Origin: Eremophila alpestris peregrina
Lineage: Eukaryota > Chordata > Aves > Passeriformes > Alaudidae
Assembly: GCA_009792885.1 (NCBI GenBank)
Contig: WMCF01000006.1
Location: 1,364,001-1,428,000 of the forward strand
Length of the DNA stretch: 64,000 nucleotides
Direction: 5' to 3'
In this document: one piece after another, positions 37,809 through 50,969 of the stretch
Layout: every line of letters begins with the position of its first letter
Position numbering within the stretch: the first letter of the stretch is position 1
Notes under the pieces: model-generated
What the model was told of the DNA's origin: nothing
The model's database searches: none
The model's input: the letters and a program-made list of their open reading frames with translations, nothing else
Translations under genes and position numbers: made by a program

Positions 37809-40800
37809 CTGCAACAGACAAAGAGGTTGGCCAGACCTCTTCAGAGGTACAAAGGGTTTTGTTGGGTCTAATCCTTTCACCCCTACTCATGCCATTCTCT
37901 GCTCTCCAAGGGAAAGGAGGTCTGCCAAAAAGTCTACAGTTTCCAAAATAAGCTGTTACTTTTGGATACTGTTATATACCTGTGTAAAAGAGAAAAAAAT
38001 ATTTTCTTGAACATCTAGAGATACAGAAACAGAGCTATGAAAGAAAGACTGCCTGCCTTCATGTAAAAACTGACTTACAATATTTTTAAGACATAACCTT
38101 AATTTTCTATAAACTCACAGACCTTGCTTGCATGAAAATTTTTTTCAAGGCAGTAGTGTGATCTCTGATTTTGAACATTTGGTGATTTAAGATGCTGTCA
38201 CCACAGTAGTGCACCTTTTTCTTTTCTGCCAGAGGAGACTGTCTACAGAGCAGGGTATAGAGTTGAATGGAATTAGCTTTTTCAATTCATGTTCTTAGTA
38301 TCTGAACACTAACTAGCTTCACCTGCTGAAGTCTGCTAGATTTTATGAGTAAGAGAATTAGAATTTTGCCTCAAGTGTCAGAAGAAAAATCAGCATCAGT
38401 TTGGCTTTGTGAAAGAGTGAAAGTCACATGATCACAATCACCAACCATTAAGGACCATTAACTTAAGGAGTACCTAAAATAAATTAAGAGCTATAGTTGA
38501 ACCACTCAAATCTGATAATTAGTAATTCATTGTTAAACAATTACTTATAGTGAAAAAAAGAGAGATATCTTTGATTTTGGACAGTAATATAACTGCACTT
38601 ACAATAACTTTAAAAACACTGAAAACAATGTTGTACTAAATCCTCTTATTTCTGGGCAATGAAATCAAGACAAACGATTTAATTTTCTTCCACCAGTGTC
38701 TCCAAAATCAACTACAGACAAATTATCTTTCAATATATCTTCAACTACACTCTGGATACTCTAACTTTTTTTTTTACAGTATGATTGATCCATAACTCTC
38801 AAGTAATAAAAATCTAAAATGAATAGGTTGGCAGACATAGGCTCACAGGCGGGTCTGCATCAAGAAGTCATAATATACTTGCTTTGTTGTCCTTGCTGGA
38901 AGCTACAGTCACAGGGAGACAACCAGTGTCATGCTTAATTAATCAGTACAAGATTATTCAGAAAGATGATCAATGACATTGACAAGATTAGTTACCAAAA
39001 GCCCTCTTGCTATACAGAGAAGTAGATCTCTAATCTATCAAATGTGGCCAAATTGTGAAATTTGCTGGCTTTGGTGGCACAGCAGCAGTTGCCATGACCT
39101 ACTCATTGACAAACTTTACTGATTTGCTCTCATATATTTCATAACTCTGTGAAAATTGACATATTTGCTATCTCATAGTATCAAACTTGTCGGGTGGTCC
39201 TCAAGTCAAAGTCCTTCTTTGACTTGGCTCTGGATTAGAAAAATGAACTTCTGTTTAAAACACAAAGTTAATTTTGAGAACAGACGTGAGGAGCCACTGA
39301 TCCACTTAAGCATGTAGTAGTACACTGTGGCGGACATGATGTTGTCCTGCTGCCCAAAAGCTATCTATTTTCCATTTCTACTTTACAACATCATTTCTCA
39401 TACTATGCCATCATTTTTTAATGTAGAGGGAGTGTTATCACATATTTCACAGGCAAGTAAATAATAAAAAGACTTGCCATTCAACAGCAACGTGAGTCTT
39501 TGTATGCCAAGACATTTTAAGACAAAGTTAATTCCAGAGTATTCTTATTCATAGTCTCCATGCCTGTGATTTTCCAGGTGTCTAATTCTCATTTACTGTA
39601 GTTAATTTTCAATTAAGAATTAAGACAGCAAGCCTAGTACCATGTGCCCATTTAGTAAGTCTCTGTATAACTAAGTATTTATAACTTGAACATCCCCGAG
39701 TGTGTTGCTTAATTATTGATACTTTGAAGATATTTATATATAAAGATCTAAGAATAGCATGTGACTGTTATGTCATATTTTTGAATTTATGTGACTTAAT
39801 TTTTTAAAAACAATAATAGGTAAAGAGAAAGTTAAAAAAATATGTTGGCATTCATTCTTTACAGGGCTTACCTTAAAAACTTCACATTTCTTACGGTGGA
39901 AAAAAATTTGTTGATATTGTTGGATTGTTGACGTTTGAGGTCTATGTTTATTTTTCTTATGGAAATATATATTTTATTTCAGGGCTTGCATAGTATAAAT
40001 TCATTTCAATATTTATTAAGGCTTTGATTCAATACGCATTATTGAAAGTCACAAGTTCCACTTAAAACAGAATTATTGCTAAGGAATTTGTTCCTTAAAT
40101 AACAAATGTTCAATTTTAGTTGCAGTAACCTTATGCTGTGATATTTCTATTTTAATAGAATTTCTTTTTTTTTTTTTTTTTTGGAAAATACAGCACTAAT
40201 ATGGGAGGATATTTTGGAATACTTTCTGTCATGTGACAGATGACTCAGTGCAATTTATACCTTAATTCCTAGACTTCTCAGGAATGCAGTGAACTGACCT
40301 AGTAACCAGAATCCTTGTAAACCCAGCTTCTTTGCAAGGGTTAAACTTATGTGAATCCTGACCACAGTTTTGTATCATGTACTTTCTTTTCATCTGAAAA
40401 AGTCTCTGAGGGATGTGCTCAGGCTAAAGGTTGTTCTCTGGAATACAAAGATTTTATCAGGGTCAGAAAGAGAAAATATTACTTTCTCACTTTTAATTTT
40501 AAAAGCAGAAGAAACAAGAGAGACAGTGTGAATAGCTCGAAGGCATACTTCATTATTCCTTCTATACTTACATTTCTCCATCTACAACAATAATAAAAGC
40601 ATGGCCTGCCAGTGTGAAACTCATTTGTGAGCATCTGTGCCTTTCAGAGCACCAGAGAAAGATGTCACACTCCTTAGACCTTAACACAAAACAACTATCT
40701 CTCCGCAGAAAACAACTATCTTGCCTCATCATTTTATTATATACTGACACAACAGGAAAAGAAGCAAAATTTTCCTCTTGAGTTTTGACTTTTGCAAAAT

Positions 40801-42686
40801 GAGGCATTTTGGTAATGCCCAAAAGGTCATGTTGTTTCTTTGAGACAGCAGTCTGTGTATCTGGGAGGATGTCAGAGCCGTGAGAGCTGCATATTGCATT
40901 TTATTTGGAAATCTGTGGGTTGGTTTCCCCTATGTTTGTGACTTTTAGAAAATAGCTTCTTCTGAAAGATGGTGGTTTTTTGGCAGTAATTTTTCTTCTG
41001 CAGAAGTTGGTTTAGAGTTGATGCAAATACATATCAATGTATATCACTGAGACTGAGGTGCCTGCCTGGATGTATATCTGGGCGTGACACATGAAAGGTT
41101 TTATTTACACTCACATATTTTTGAGAAGTGCAGAATATGGAACAGGGTCTCATGGGAAAACCTGTTCCAATCTTCACACTTTGTTCAGCGGGGTGGAGAG
41201 GCTGTTCCTTTTATGTCTGTGAGGCTGCTCCTCAGGAGGCAGAAGAGCTTGGAGGCACCAGTGCCTGTAGAGAATACCAGAGATCACTTTTTCCTCTTTT
41301 ACAGACAAGTTTGAAGAAAAAGCATGTTTCCCTGCAATGCAATCTCTTTCAGCCCCTGAGGCACTAGAGGTTTACTGCACCTTCATGCCAGTTACTGTCT
41401 AAAAACCACAGCATTATTTTAAAGATGAAGAAGCTGATTTTTGTTTGTTTAGTGTTCAAAACACTGCACAATTCACCTTGGTGTTAACAGACTAAAGGAG
41501 GCAGAGCTTCAGGCATTTTCATCAAGGCTGAATTTAGATTTGTGGAAAATTCTCAAAACATGTTCAGAGGCACACAGCAGGTGAGAAGTGGTTATCTCAC
41601 TGGATTTCTGGGTTAACTCAGAAAAGCCTTCTTTCTTGCCTGAAAGTAGCCCTGAGAAAGCTTCATATAATGTGAATGTGATATACTGTGAGGGTGGCAT
41701 ATTTAAGTCAATTTTTTGAATTAAGTCAATTTTGAATGCCCATCAGCTCTTTCAGCCATAAAGTGTAACTGCTTTAAAATGAAGGAGAATAATTTTTTAT
41801 CAAACGTGTAAAAATTACTAAGACACACATATCAGCATGGGGGTAAAGAGGAGGAAGGGTTGATCAGTAAAGTATTTTAAATTGACCAGACATAAGTGGA
41901 ACCTCACAAAGGGAAGCAGGAGTAATAGCAAAGATACAATGCTACAAAACATGATTGTAATTAAAGCATCAGCCTCACTGACAATCCTTCCATGGATTTA
42001 AATTTGAAAGGACTGAAATTTGAAAGGACTTCAGCTTTTCAGTTCTCTGTTTAGAGGTATATAAGTGTAAGCAGATAACACTTATTCATAATGTGTAAAT
42101 GGACTTTCTACAGAAAACAGGTTTAGTCAGGTGTGGAGGAGATTATGGGAACTACTTTAAATCATTGTAATAGGTGAGATGGAGCTTAATCTAACCAAAC
42201 AATAAAAGGAAATCTGAGGGCAAGTGTGTGACAACTACTTCTGTATTCTGGTTTTAAGCTCCTACTGCAGTGCCATCATCAGTCACTCACGTTCTCTGTA
42301 GGACTCGCTGCTCAGTGGCTGTTGCAGTCACTCACAGCATAGCAAAATTGTGCTGCAAGTTCTTTCCTTTCAGGAGCAACACATTAAAGCCACAGCATTA
42401 GTAGTCTCTGGGGGAAAATTATGAAAATTCTGATCTTCATCAGTGAATTTGCTATATTTAGTGGAAAAAAATAGAAAATCCTTCCTATCCTGGCAATATT
42501 GTGGCCCTGAAGACACAGAACTCTGTTCCCCCTTGTGGTTCTGACTGGCATGTAATAAGTCTGTCCCTTCTACAGAGCTGAGTCACTCCAATAATGCAGA
42601 TGGCATCTACTTTACATGTTTAGCAGTGTATTTTTAACTTTGGAACATCATCTCTACAGGTTCCTCTGCAGATTGTTCAGACTATG
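37809..42686. other. AT-rich DNA, no gene recognised
   Basis: Short random open frames only. A T18 run lies at 40165-40182 and a 15-bp direct repeat with 1-nt spacer at 42000-42030. The part at about 41120-41390 is somewhat GC-richer. A phrase near 41414-41440 weakly resembles an antisense MIR core. Nothing else stands out. Confidence 0.55.
42000..42030. repeat. 15-bp direct repeat with 1-nt spacer
   Basis: AAATTTGAAAGGACT occurs at 42000-42014 and again at 42016-42030 without mismatch. It is a short, probably recent duplication. Confidence 0.9.
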
Positions 42687-42712
42687 TTTTTTTTTTTTTT
42701 GTGTGTGTGTGT
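42687..42712. repeat. T14 run followed by (GT)6
   Basis: Fourteen T residues (42687-42700) pass directly into six GT units (42701-42712). A compound simple repeat. Confidence 0.92.
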
Positions 42713-45700
42713 CTTGATCACAGACATGCAAGAAAAATGAGGAAAAACATTCAACCTCAGAAGTACTGAAGTGTTTTGGAGTGTATGTCTTGTTAGCACA
42801 GTTTTAAAAATAAATATTTTTAGAGCTTGTAAAGTGCTGGTTTAAAACATAGAGTATCTGTATAAAAAGATGAGATATATCTATCTATCTTCGAATATTT
42901 TATTTTCAATGAAAAATACTTTTTTTTTTATTCACCCTGATTTTATACTTGGCTGGCTGCTAGATATCCACCAAGCTTGTCTATTATTCCCTCTCTTCAA
43001 TAGCACAAGGAAAGATAAAGCAGATGAAACTCAAGTCATAAATATTTTTATAGTAAAGCTCCCAATTTTTAACCCCCATTAAACACTTGACATTTTATTT
43101 TGTGGAATTGTTTTATGATTGTTAATGTCTTTAATGGCTATTTGCCATTTTCTGCAGTCTGACTTGTGCAAATTTATTTCTCTGTCGATAATTTTAACTG
43201 CTAGTTACTTAGTGCAAACACTGTGAAGCACAGAAGTGTATTTTGTAGATTTACTGTTCAGTTTGTGAAAGTGATTGGCCTGGTTATGAGTGATAAGTAG
43301 GAAATCACTCTCCTGATGTAAAGTGTGGTCAAATGACCATTTATAAGTTGCAGAAAGATACAATTTAATTTAATTTTCTAATGAAAATAATGAATGAGCA
43401 GGAGACACCTTGTTTCATTTCACAAGTGCACAAATGTTGAATGGGGGATGAATCCCCCACTATTAAGAGTGGGAGGACTTGTACACATTTAAATGAAAGG
43501 AATAAAATTATGCTGGGGTGGTATCACTATACTTGCTAGTGGATTTACCTGTTGAATGATTTATTTCTCAGATACTGCAGTGCCTATGTGTTTATGCATG
43601 AGGAAAAACAGGGAGAGAAATGGTTTTCAGATGAATGAAGTGGAGGTACGGTATTTGCCATCACTAGTGACTCAGATCAATCTGGGAATGTCAATTTGAC
43701 ATAACTGTCAATGTCATGTGTTTGTGGGATTTCTAACCTGCCAGGTGCTTGCATTTTATTCTGAAACTAATAAATAAAATCAACTGCAACCTCTGAAATT
43801 CTGGTGACAGTAGCAAGCTGCTGAAAGTTAAGCTGTTGAGAAGATACAGCTATTGTACATTGACTCCTTTTGTGCATGATTTTACCACAGAGGATCATCT
43901 GACCTATGGTTACAGAAGGCCCTTTCATTTATGCACAAGCTCTCTGGCAGGGCTTATGCATAATACCAGGCAACAGATCTCATGAGAGTAATTCTAGTTC
44001 AGTGGTTAATGTCTCTTGTTTCCAGCTTATCTGATGCCATGGTAATGTCCTCATACAGCCACTGTAATTTCTTTGTACAACAGACTCAGTGTTTCTCCTC
44101 CAGTCTCCTTTAATCTCAATTACCTCTTTTTGTCTTCACATTATTTTCTCCCACATTTATGTCTTCCCCTTGTGTCCACACACACACATGTTCCCCCTCT
44201 CTCTTTATGTTTTTTTTTCATTATTACGTAATTAATTGTATCTGGTAATTGTTTGTATTATACTAGGATGTTGAGCATGCACCACTTTGCAGAAGAGAAT
44301 GCAGATCAATACAGTTAGAAACTCAGTTCTGAAAGGAACAGTAACACAGTGTTAAATAGATGGATTTGGGTTATTCCCCAGTGAACTCCACCTTGCCTGT
44401 AATACTTAGAATGCATTATCTGTTCTCCAGAGGAATTGTCTTGCTGAGTCCTTATTAAGAGGATTTTTGAAAGATTTTCTGAGTAACTGTGTTTCTTAAT
44501 ATCTCACTTGAAGTATAGTTTTGTGGTTGCTGCTCTTAGGTTTGCCCTGATGATATTACCAAAAATCAGGCCTCAGTCTGATGTCAAAGCTAAACAAGAA
44601 GTTGTTTTCTTTGATCCAAATTGTATGAGAGAGACAGAGAAAGGATGAAATCCCTGTTGGACTTTTCTGACAATTTGAGTGAGAGAGCAGACAGCACATG
44701 CTGGGATTATCTTTAACAGATGACCCCATGAAAGGTTTACTCATCTTTTCCTTATGTCTGAAAAAAATTAGAAAAAAATTGGATGTGTGATTGTCTTATC
44801 TGCAACAATTACTAAAGTTTTCCTGAGCAAAGAACAGATTGGAGTCTAGGCTCCACAGCTGGGGAGTTGAGCATAAATGTGATGGATCTAAAGTTTCTCT
44901 CTGTTATATCTCTTTACAGACTCCATCATGAGCTATGAAAACATGCTACAATTATACATAACATCATGAGTGCAAAACCATTCAATTTCAACTCAAGTCT
45001 ATATTTTTTTCCCTCCTGGAGATAAAGACAGGAAGGAGATCACATACTTAAAATTCGGTGCAGTACAATATGCTATATAAATCTAAATGTTTCTTAAATG
45101 TTTTGTCATGTGTGCTTATTCTGAGCCTGAGATTTACATGAATTTTTAGGTACAGCATGGTTGAGTGGTAATTCCTAATTTCTGCTTTAAGCATGGCTAC
45201 ATTGGATACTTTGTTAAAAGGATGACATGTTTGTTCTGATTTCTGCTTCTCCTATACTTGCCCTTTTAACTTTTTGACTCTGTATGTGGTGTTTCGTATT
45301 GGAGAATGGATAATGATTGTGTAAATGTTGTGCTAAAAAATCTTATGAAATAATGTTGCTATTTATTATGACCTTTGAAATCTGAACAACAACTGTGATC
45401 AACACACATCTGTCACGTAGAACTAAGGGTAAAGATTCAATTATTTTACCCATAAGTAGCCGAAGCATTCATGTGATATCTATTTATTAGGATTTCACCC
45501 AGACCTTCAGTTCAAAATGATAGGTTCAAATATTAGAATAAAAGCCACCTTATCTGTAAGGTGGTGGTATTCCACGGGGATGACACTTTTAAAGGATTCA
45601 CATCAGGACTTTGCAAACATCAGTGTGTTATAAGGACATCCTGGCTTTAACCATGAAACAATAACTTTTTTGCTCTTTTGTGCCTCTGTGAGTATGAATT

Positions 45701-48695
45701 TCTTTTCACTGTCACATACTTATCTTTGTCTAGCTGATCTGTGTCAGCTCTTTGGTATTTCAGATGCATGAGGCTGTAGCTGCTTTTTTTTTTTGATGCT
45801 TTCTTCCAAAACCTGCTAAGTCAGTGTCTTTCATTTTACACTCCTGTGTGCTAGCTCTTCCCCCTGGATGCTTCTGCATGCCCTCCTTTTGACTTTATTT
45901 TAGGATTTACTGTTTCAGTTCTTGTTTCATCTTTTTCCATTCCCCAGAGAGTTTTAGTTTCTTTTCTCTTTCTCAATATTTTTATAATCATCAGATCTAG
46001 TACCTGTGACATTTGCTACATCTGATAAGACATTATTTCCATGGAGCTGTTGTATGGGATTTGGAAACCTATCTTCACAAACCACAATAATGAAGCTGAA
46101 TGTTTAATGTTCTTTACACTGACAGCATTTGGCTTCATGTTGTTTTCTATGAAAACACACAGGAAAATATTAAGATAAAAACCAGAAAACTACCGTGGAG
46201 GATTATCAGAAAAGCAGAAAACTAGCTGAATTTTATATCTGTATTCACAGTTTTGGAAAGAGCAACTGAAAGGTGACTCTTGGTAAAGTGTACATGTTTT
46301 TCAGAGATATAGGAATTAGATCCTCTCTCTTTAGTTATAAGTTCAGTAGACTCATCTCTTTTCCTTGTTTTCCCTCAATACACACTTAAATACCTCTTCA
46401 AAGCAGCAGCTAGCACTGGTTCAACTATTGCCCCTGCAGCCTTGCAGGCAAAACATCCCACATTTCACCATATTTCTGTATGCTTATGCTCAATCATCTT
46501 TCTGAGGATTTGAATTGCTGTTTTCAGTCTTTTTAATAGTGAATAAAGGTCTGCCAGTCAAAAAACAGCTATAAAAATGGGACATGGTGTAAGCAATATT
46601 AGAGAGCTTAGCACAAGTTGATTTCAATAGTAAGGAAATAGCACTTTCTACTTTCTTTTGAAATGGTACAAAACTTCAATTTTAGTTCTGCTTTAATGTC
46701 ACTCATTTCCTCTGCTCATAAGTGGCAAAGAATTAGCTGAAAGAATTTTTGGATTCACCATTTTTTTTTTGCATGGGTAAGATGAGTGAATCTCAGGAAC
46801 CACATATACCCACAAAACTAGCTTTCAAAGGCTTTTTCCATGTAGTGGACTGTTGTAATTGTATTTTCATATTTTTTCAATATTTCCCATTTTTACTCAG
46901 TTCTGCCCTGAAAGCTCTGGGTTGGCAAAACATATCAATCTCAGCAATTTAAATGGTTCTAGAAGACCAATAAATTTTTACAGTACCTATGTGTACATAA
47001 CACCTACTGCAGCAAATGTGAATTGCTGCCAACTTGTCTTTTTACAGAATTACTCTCTGGGAACCACATCTTATTGACATGATGTACATCAGTACATCAG
47101 CAGTGTAGAATGCAAGTGCATTGTGTAGTACCATTATGACCATATTTGACATAATCAGTATAGTTCTGGGTCTTGTGAGAAAGGTTTAATCTGTATTTGT
47201 AATGATAAGTGTTTTTTCCTAGTTTGTTCCCTCCTTACTATTGCAGGGGACATATTTTTCTTGCATGAGTGATTTAAGATGATTTTCTGCTTGGGCAGTA
47301 GGCCTAGCTAATATCTGACACCAAAACAATTTACAGTGTATACAAAAATTTCAACACAACTAGACCATAGCTTATTACTGGGACAGGAACAATGTATTTC
47401 CCAAGCCAGGTCTTAATGCTGTGAAACAGTCATAATGGCATTCTCTCATCCTTCCCTTTAATTTTTATCCAACACCCTCAATTTCCTTCACTGAACTCCC
47501 TACAGGGACACACAGCTGGGCTGTCCACTGAGCAAAAGGTAGAGCTGGCACTAATAGAACTCACAGGAATGACAACGTAATTTAAAATTGGAATCAGTCA
47601 AAATGTAAAATCTCGGTTACAATACTACTACAGAGTTTTACTTGCTTCATAGTGACTCACAGGCAAGTATTTTATTACAGTTAGCCACAGGTAAAGAAAC
47701 AGGAAATAAAGTTATTTACCATTATTTAAATATATAAGACTCTCTGCCAGATGTAATCTCAACTTTATATAAAATTTAAATTCATTCTCTAAGCAAGAGA
47801 ATACTGCCTGGTCAATATTGCTCGGTGGCCTTTCTAACCTCAGCTTTATGGACTATTTTGCTGCAGCCCTTTTGTAAGAAAACATATTTTCTATGATGAA
47901 GGGTGGTGCTGTAAAACTTCAAATACAAGGACAGGTTTTGCCTCTTGCTCTTGAATAAACATTTTCCTAGAATTTTTCACACGTAAAGATAAGTGTAATA
48001 ATGTCCCCATAATAGGAACATTTCAGTGTGTTTTTTAACGTTTTAAATTATCAAGAATTAAACATTTAATACCTCTTTGTTAACATTTGCTTTTTATACT
48101 TTCATATTTTCCAATTGTTATTTAAGAATATCTGTAATCTGTGTGTAGAAACAATATGTCTCATCTCTAAGGAAACTACACTAAAAGAAGAGTTGCGTTA
48201 TTGTAGGTATAAATAACTGTGTCAACAAGGGGCAGTTTAGAGTATGCAGTGTCACTCACAGGACTTATAGAATTCACCAAAACTGGCACATCTCAAAAGT
48301 GACTCTTGGTATGTGATTTCTACTGTGTTAAAATTAAAGCCTCTGGTGTGACACTCTGAAGCTGTCTAACAATATTTAGTAAAACTATAAATGTTTAAGA
48401 TTGGAAAGAAAAGAGAATGCTATGCCAATAACTGTTTTTATATTTTTAGCTGAATAACAAATATTTTGGGGCCTGTGCAGAATGAATTTTTTTACCTGCC
48501 TGATGAGATTGAAGTGTTTTGCTTTCGGTGAAAAATAATTTGATTTCAGTTTTTCCTAACTCCATAAATATTAATTTTAAAAGTGATTTCAAAGTCTTGC
48601 ATTTAAAAAATATATATTTAAAAAGGGATGAAATTAAATTACTTAATTCTTTTTTGTACATGTTTATTTTACTCAATCTGTGAAGTTTTTGTAGG
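42713..48695. other. AT-rich DNA, no gene recognised
   Basis: No coding region or confident interspersed repeat. A perfect 8-bp stem with a 4-nt loop lies at 45545-45564. The part at about 43830-44060 is unique-looking, with words such as TTTATGCACAAG and TATGCATAAT, and might be conserved non-coding DNA. A short CA run lies at about 44177-44188. Confidence 0.55.
45545..45564. repeat. Perfect 8-bp hairpin
   Basis: CCACCTTA (45545-45552), loop TCTG, TAAGGTGG (45557-45564). The stem is perfect but short; no RNA gene is implied by this alone. Confidence 0.75.
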
Positions 48696-49252
48696 TGTTG
48701 TGGTTTAATCCCAGTTGGCAGCTCAGTCCCATCCACCCTCTTGCTCCCGGTCCTCCAGAGGGATGTGGGAGGGAATTGGAAGAACCAAAGAAAAACAAGT
48801 AGGTTGAGATAAAGACAGTTTAATAGGTCAATAAGAAGTTGTACTCACAAGCAAAGGAAAACAAGGAATTCATTCACCACTTCCTCTGGGCAGGCAGGTG
48901 TTCAGCCATCTCCAGGACAGCAGGGCTCCATCATGCACAACAGTGGCTTTAGAAGAGAAATGCCATCACTTTGAATGTCCCCTGCTTCCTTCCTTATCCT
49001 TCCCCTAGCATTAATGCAGAGCACAGAGCCATAGTTGGGATCAGCCAGCCCAGCTGTGTCCCTTCAGCCTTCTCACTGAGGGCTGGGACAAGGAACTGAA
49101 AAGGCCTTGACTCTGTGTAGGCACTGCTCAGAAGTGGCAAAATCACTCCTGTGTGATCAACACTGTGTTCAGCACAAATCCAAAGTGCAGCCTCATACCA
49201 GGTACAATGCAGAAAATTAACTATCCCATCACAAATTAATTCCATTCGCACA
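48696..49252 (-). mobile_element. Solo LTR of an avian endogenous retrovirus
   Basis: The minus-strand reading follows an LTR I recognise as common in bird genomes, with phrases such as CAGAGTCAAGGCCTTTTC, TGGCTGAACACCTGCCTGCC, GTGAATGAATTCCTTGTTTT and a terminal GGTTTAATCC-type region before TGTTGTGG at 48696 (complement of the 3' end). An ATTAAA polyadenylation signal is present at the complement of 48819-48824. The TATA region (complement of about 49007-49018) has lost the family's TATAAAG word. No gag, pol or env sequence lies on either side, so it is a solo LTR left by recombination. A target-site duplication is not clear: GTAGG before 48696 and ATAGC after 49252 differ at two of five bases. 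I would guess the ERVL group but cannot assign it. Confidence 0.85.
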
Positions 49253-50871
49253 ATAGCCATTTTTCATTGTGCTCAAGTTTTTGTGATTGTCCTTGTGTTC
49301 ACGCCTTTCTCTCATCCTGCTCTTGTGCAGGGTGTGTAAAGCACCTGAAACCAGATCCTGTTGTTGAAGCTGTGACCCTCTCACTGTGTTCCTAGAAGTT
49401 TCAGAGGTGACTGATAGAGGACAATAAAGTGCTGCTCTTTTCCACTGCTCCATGAGAATGCCATGGACAGCCTTAACTTATAGACAACATCTGTGACGTG
49501 GTGGGACAAGTGCCTGATGGGCAACCCCTCCCAGCTCTCTTGATGGTGCATTTCAGGTATAAAGCACCCTCTGAGCCTCTAGAATTTATCTGGCAATCTT
49601 TATGCTATCACGTTCCTTGTCAGGATAATAAAACCTGTCTTGCCCATAGAGGATTTCCTAATGAAGCATGGAAGGCCATACAAGCAAAGCTTCTGTGCAC
49701 TGATGCACTTTCAATAAATCACACTCATAAAAAGCAAGGAGGTAGCTCGATTTAAAATGAGAGAATTAAAGTCTTTTATTCTGCTGCTGCTAATTCAGTA
49801 ATTCCATGTGCATGCAAAGGCCCCATGATGCTTCAGGTTGTTAATTTAATGCTGCCATTTAATGAGCAATGCAGTGGTATTGTAGAGAACAGTGTAAATT
49901 CTGCCGCAGTGCGAGGCAAATCGCTTCAGGCTGATGCGGTTTATACATACCAGACTTCATGGCATTATTTTTTCTCCCACCCCTGAACTTGATATATTTA
50001 TGCACACATAGATTATTTCCTGTGTTTTGATTCTCTTGACTTTTAGAGAGGGTTTATTTTTGTGTTGCTTTCCTCACTCCAACCTACTGCACGGAAATAT
50101 CTCAAACTATAAATATAAAGGTACCTGCATAGTGCTCCTCCTGATGTCTTATGTATGGAGGCAGAGGTCTTAAAATTCCTGGCAGGATTTATAAAACTAA
50201 AGGAAGCCCATTTCCAATATGCCAGCTGGAGATTAACAGTGGCATTCCTATCTTTCAGTGAAATTGAAAGAATTTTCTAAAATTGATGGAGTATTCTGCA
50301 CAGTGCAAGCAACACACGGTGCTGGGATCCTGCAATCATTTCCACTTCTGTCAATTCCAGAGCACTCTGCTCTCACAGATGTGTAGGGTTCTTTTTTTTT
50401 TCTTTAGTCTTTTATATCCTTTGAAAGTGAAGATGAGCAATTACTAATTGTGCTGAGGTGTGTGGAAAAGATTTTAAAAACAGCAATTTATTTTTATTAA
50501 AAAAACAACTTAAAGTTGCAGATGAGTAGAATAAGATTGGTTCTGATGAGAGATTGGAGACTGGATTCTTACAAGTGCATTTTGGATCCTCAAACTTCCA
50601 TCCTTACATTTTTCCTGAAAGACAGATAATAATGGAGTGTTTAGTGAATGTGCTATGTATCTTCTATTGTTACACCAGCTCTTGCTCCAGGAAACCTGCA
50701 CAGGTAACTCCAATGTAATTTTAGCAGAAACAGAGAACCTGTGAGTAAAGATCTTGGGATTTGGCCCACAGTCTAAAAGAAACCTTGCAGCTCTGGGCAA
50801 TTCAGCTAAGGGAAATGTTTCTAAGAACTCAGTTTACCTTTGGGTGTATTGGCAGCATTTAGCTGCTGGGT
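49253..50871. other. AT-rich DNA; possible conserved non-coding element
   Basis: No gene recognised. The 85-codon open frame at 49498-49755 shows no domain. The part from about 49755 to 49990 is unique-looking, with words such as TTAATTTAATGC and GCATGCAAAGGCCCC, and has the texture of deeply conserved vertebrate non-coding DNA. That is an impression that needs an alignment. Confidence 0.4.
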
Positions 50872-50969
50872 TGTCTTGGGCTTGCTGTGAAATTGCTCCT
50901 TTTGGAGCTTAGGAAAGGACTGTCTTGGGCCTGCTGCAAAATTGCTCTTTCTGGAGCTTAGGAAAAGAC
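50872..50969. repeat. 49-bp tandem duplication
   Basis: Two adjacent 49-bp units (50872-50920 and 50921-50969) begin TGTCTTGGGC and end GGAGCTTAGGAAARGAC. They differ at six positions by my count, all transitions. It is a simple local duplication of some age. Confidence 0.92.

Noticed and set aside
41414..41440. Phrase resembling an antisense MIR core
   Set aside because: Only about 25 bp match and the flanks do not continue the MIR sequence.
45545..45564. Hairpin as a possible microRNA precursor
   Set aside because: The perfect stem is only 8 bp with a 4-nt loop, far shorter than a microRNA precursor.
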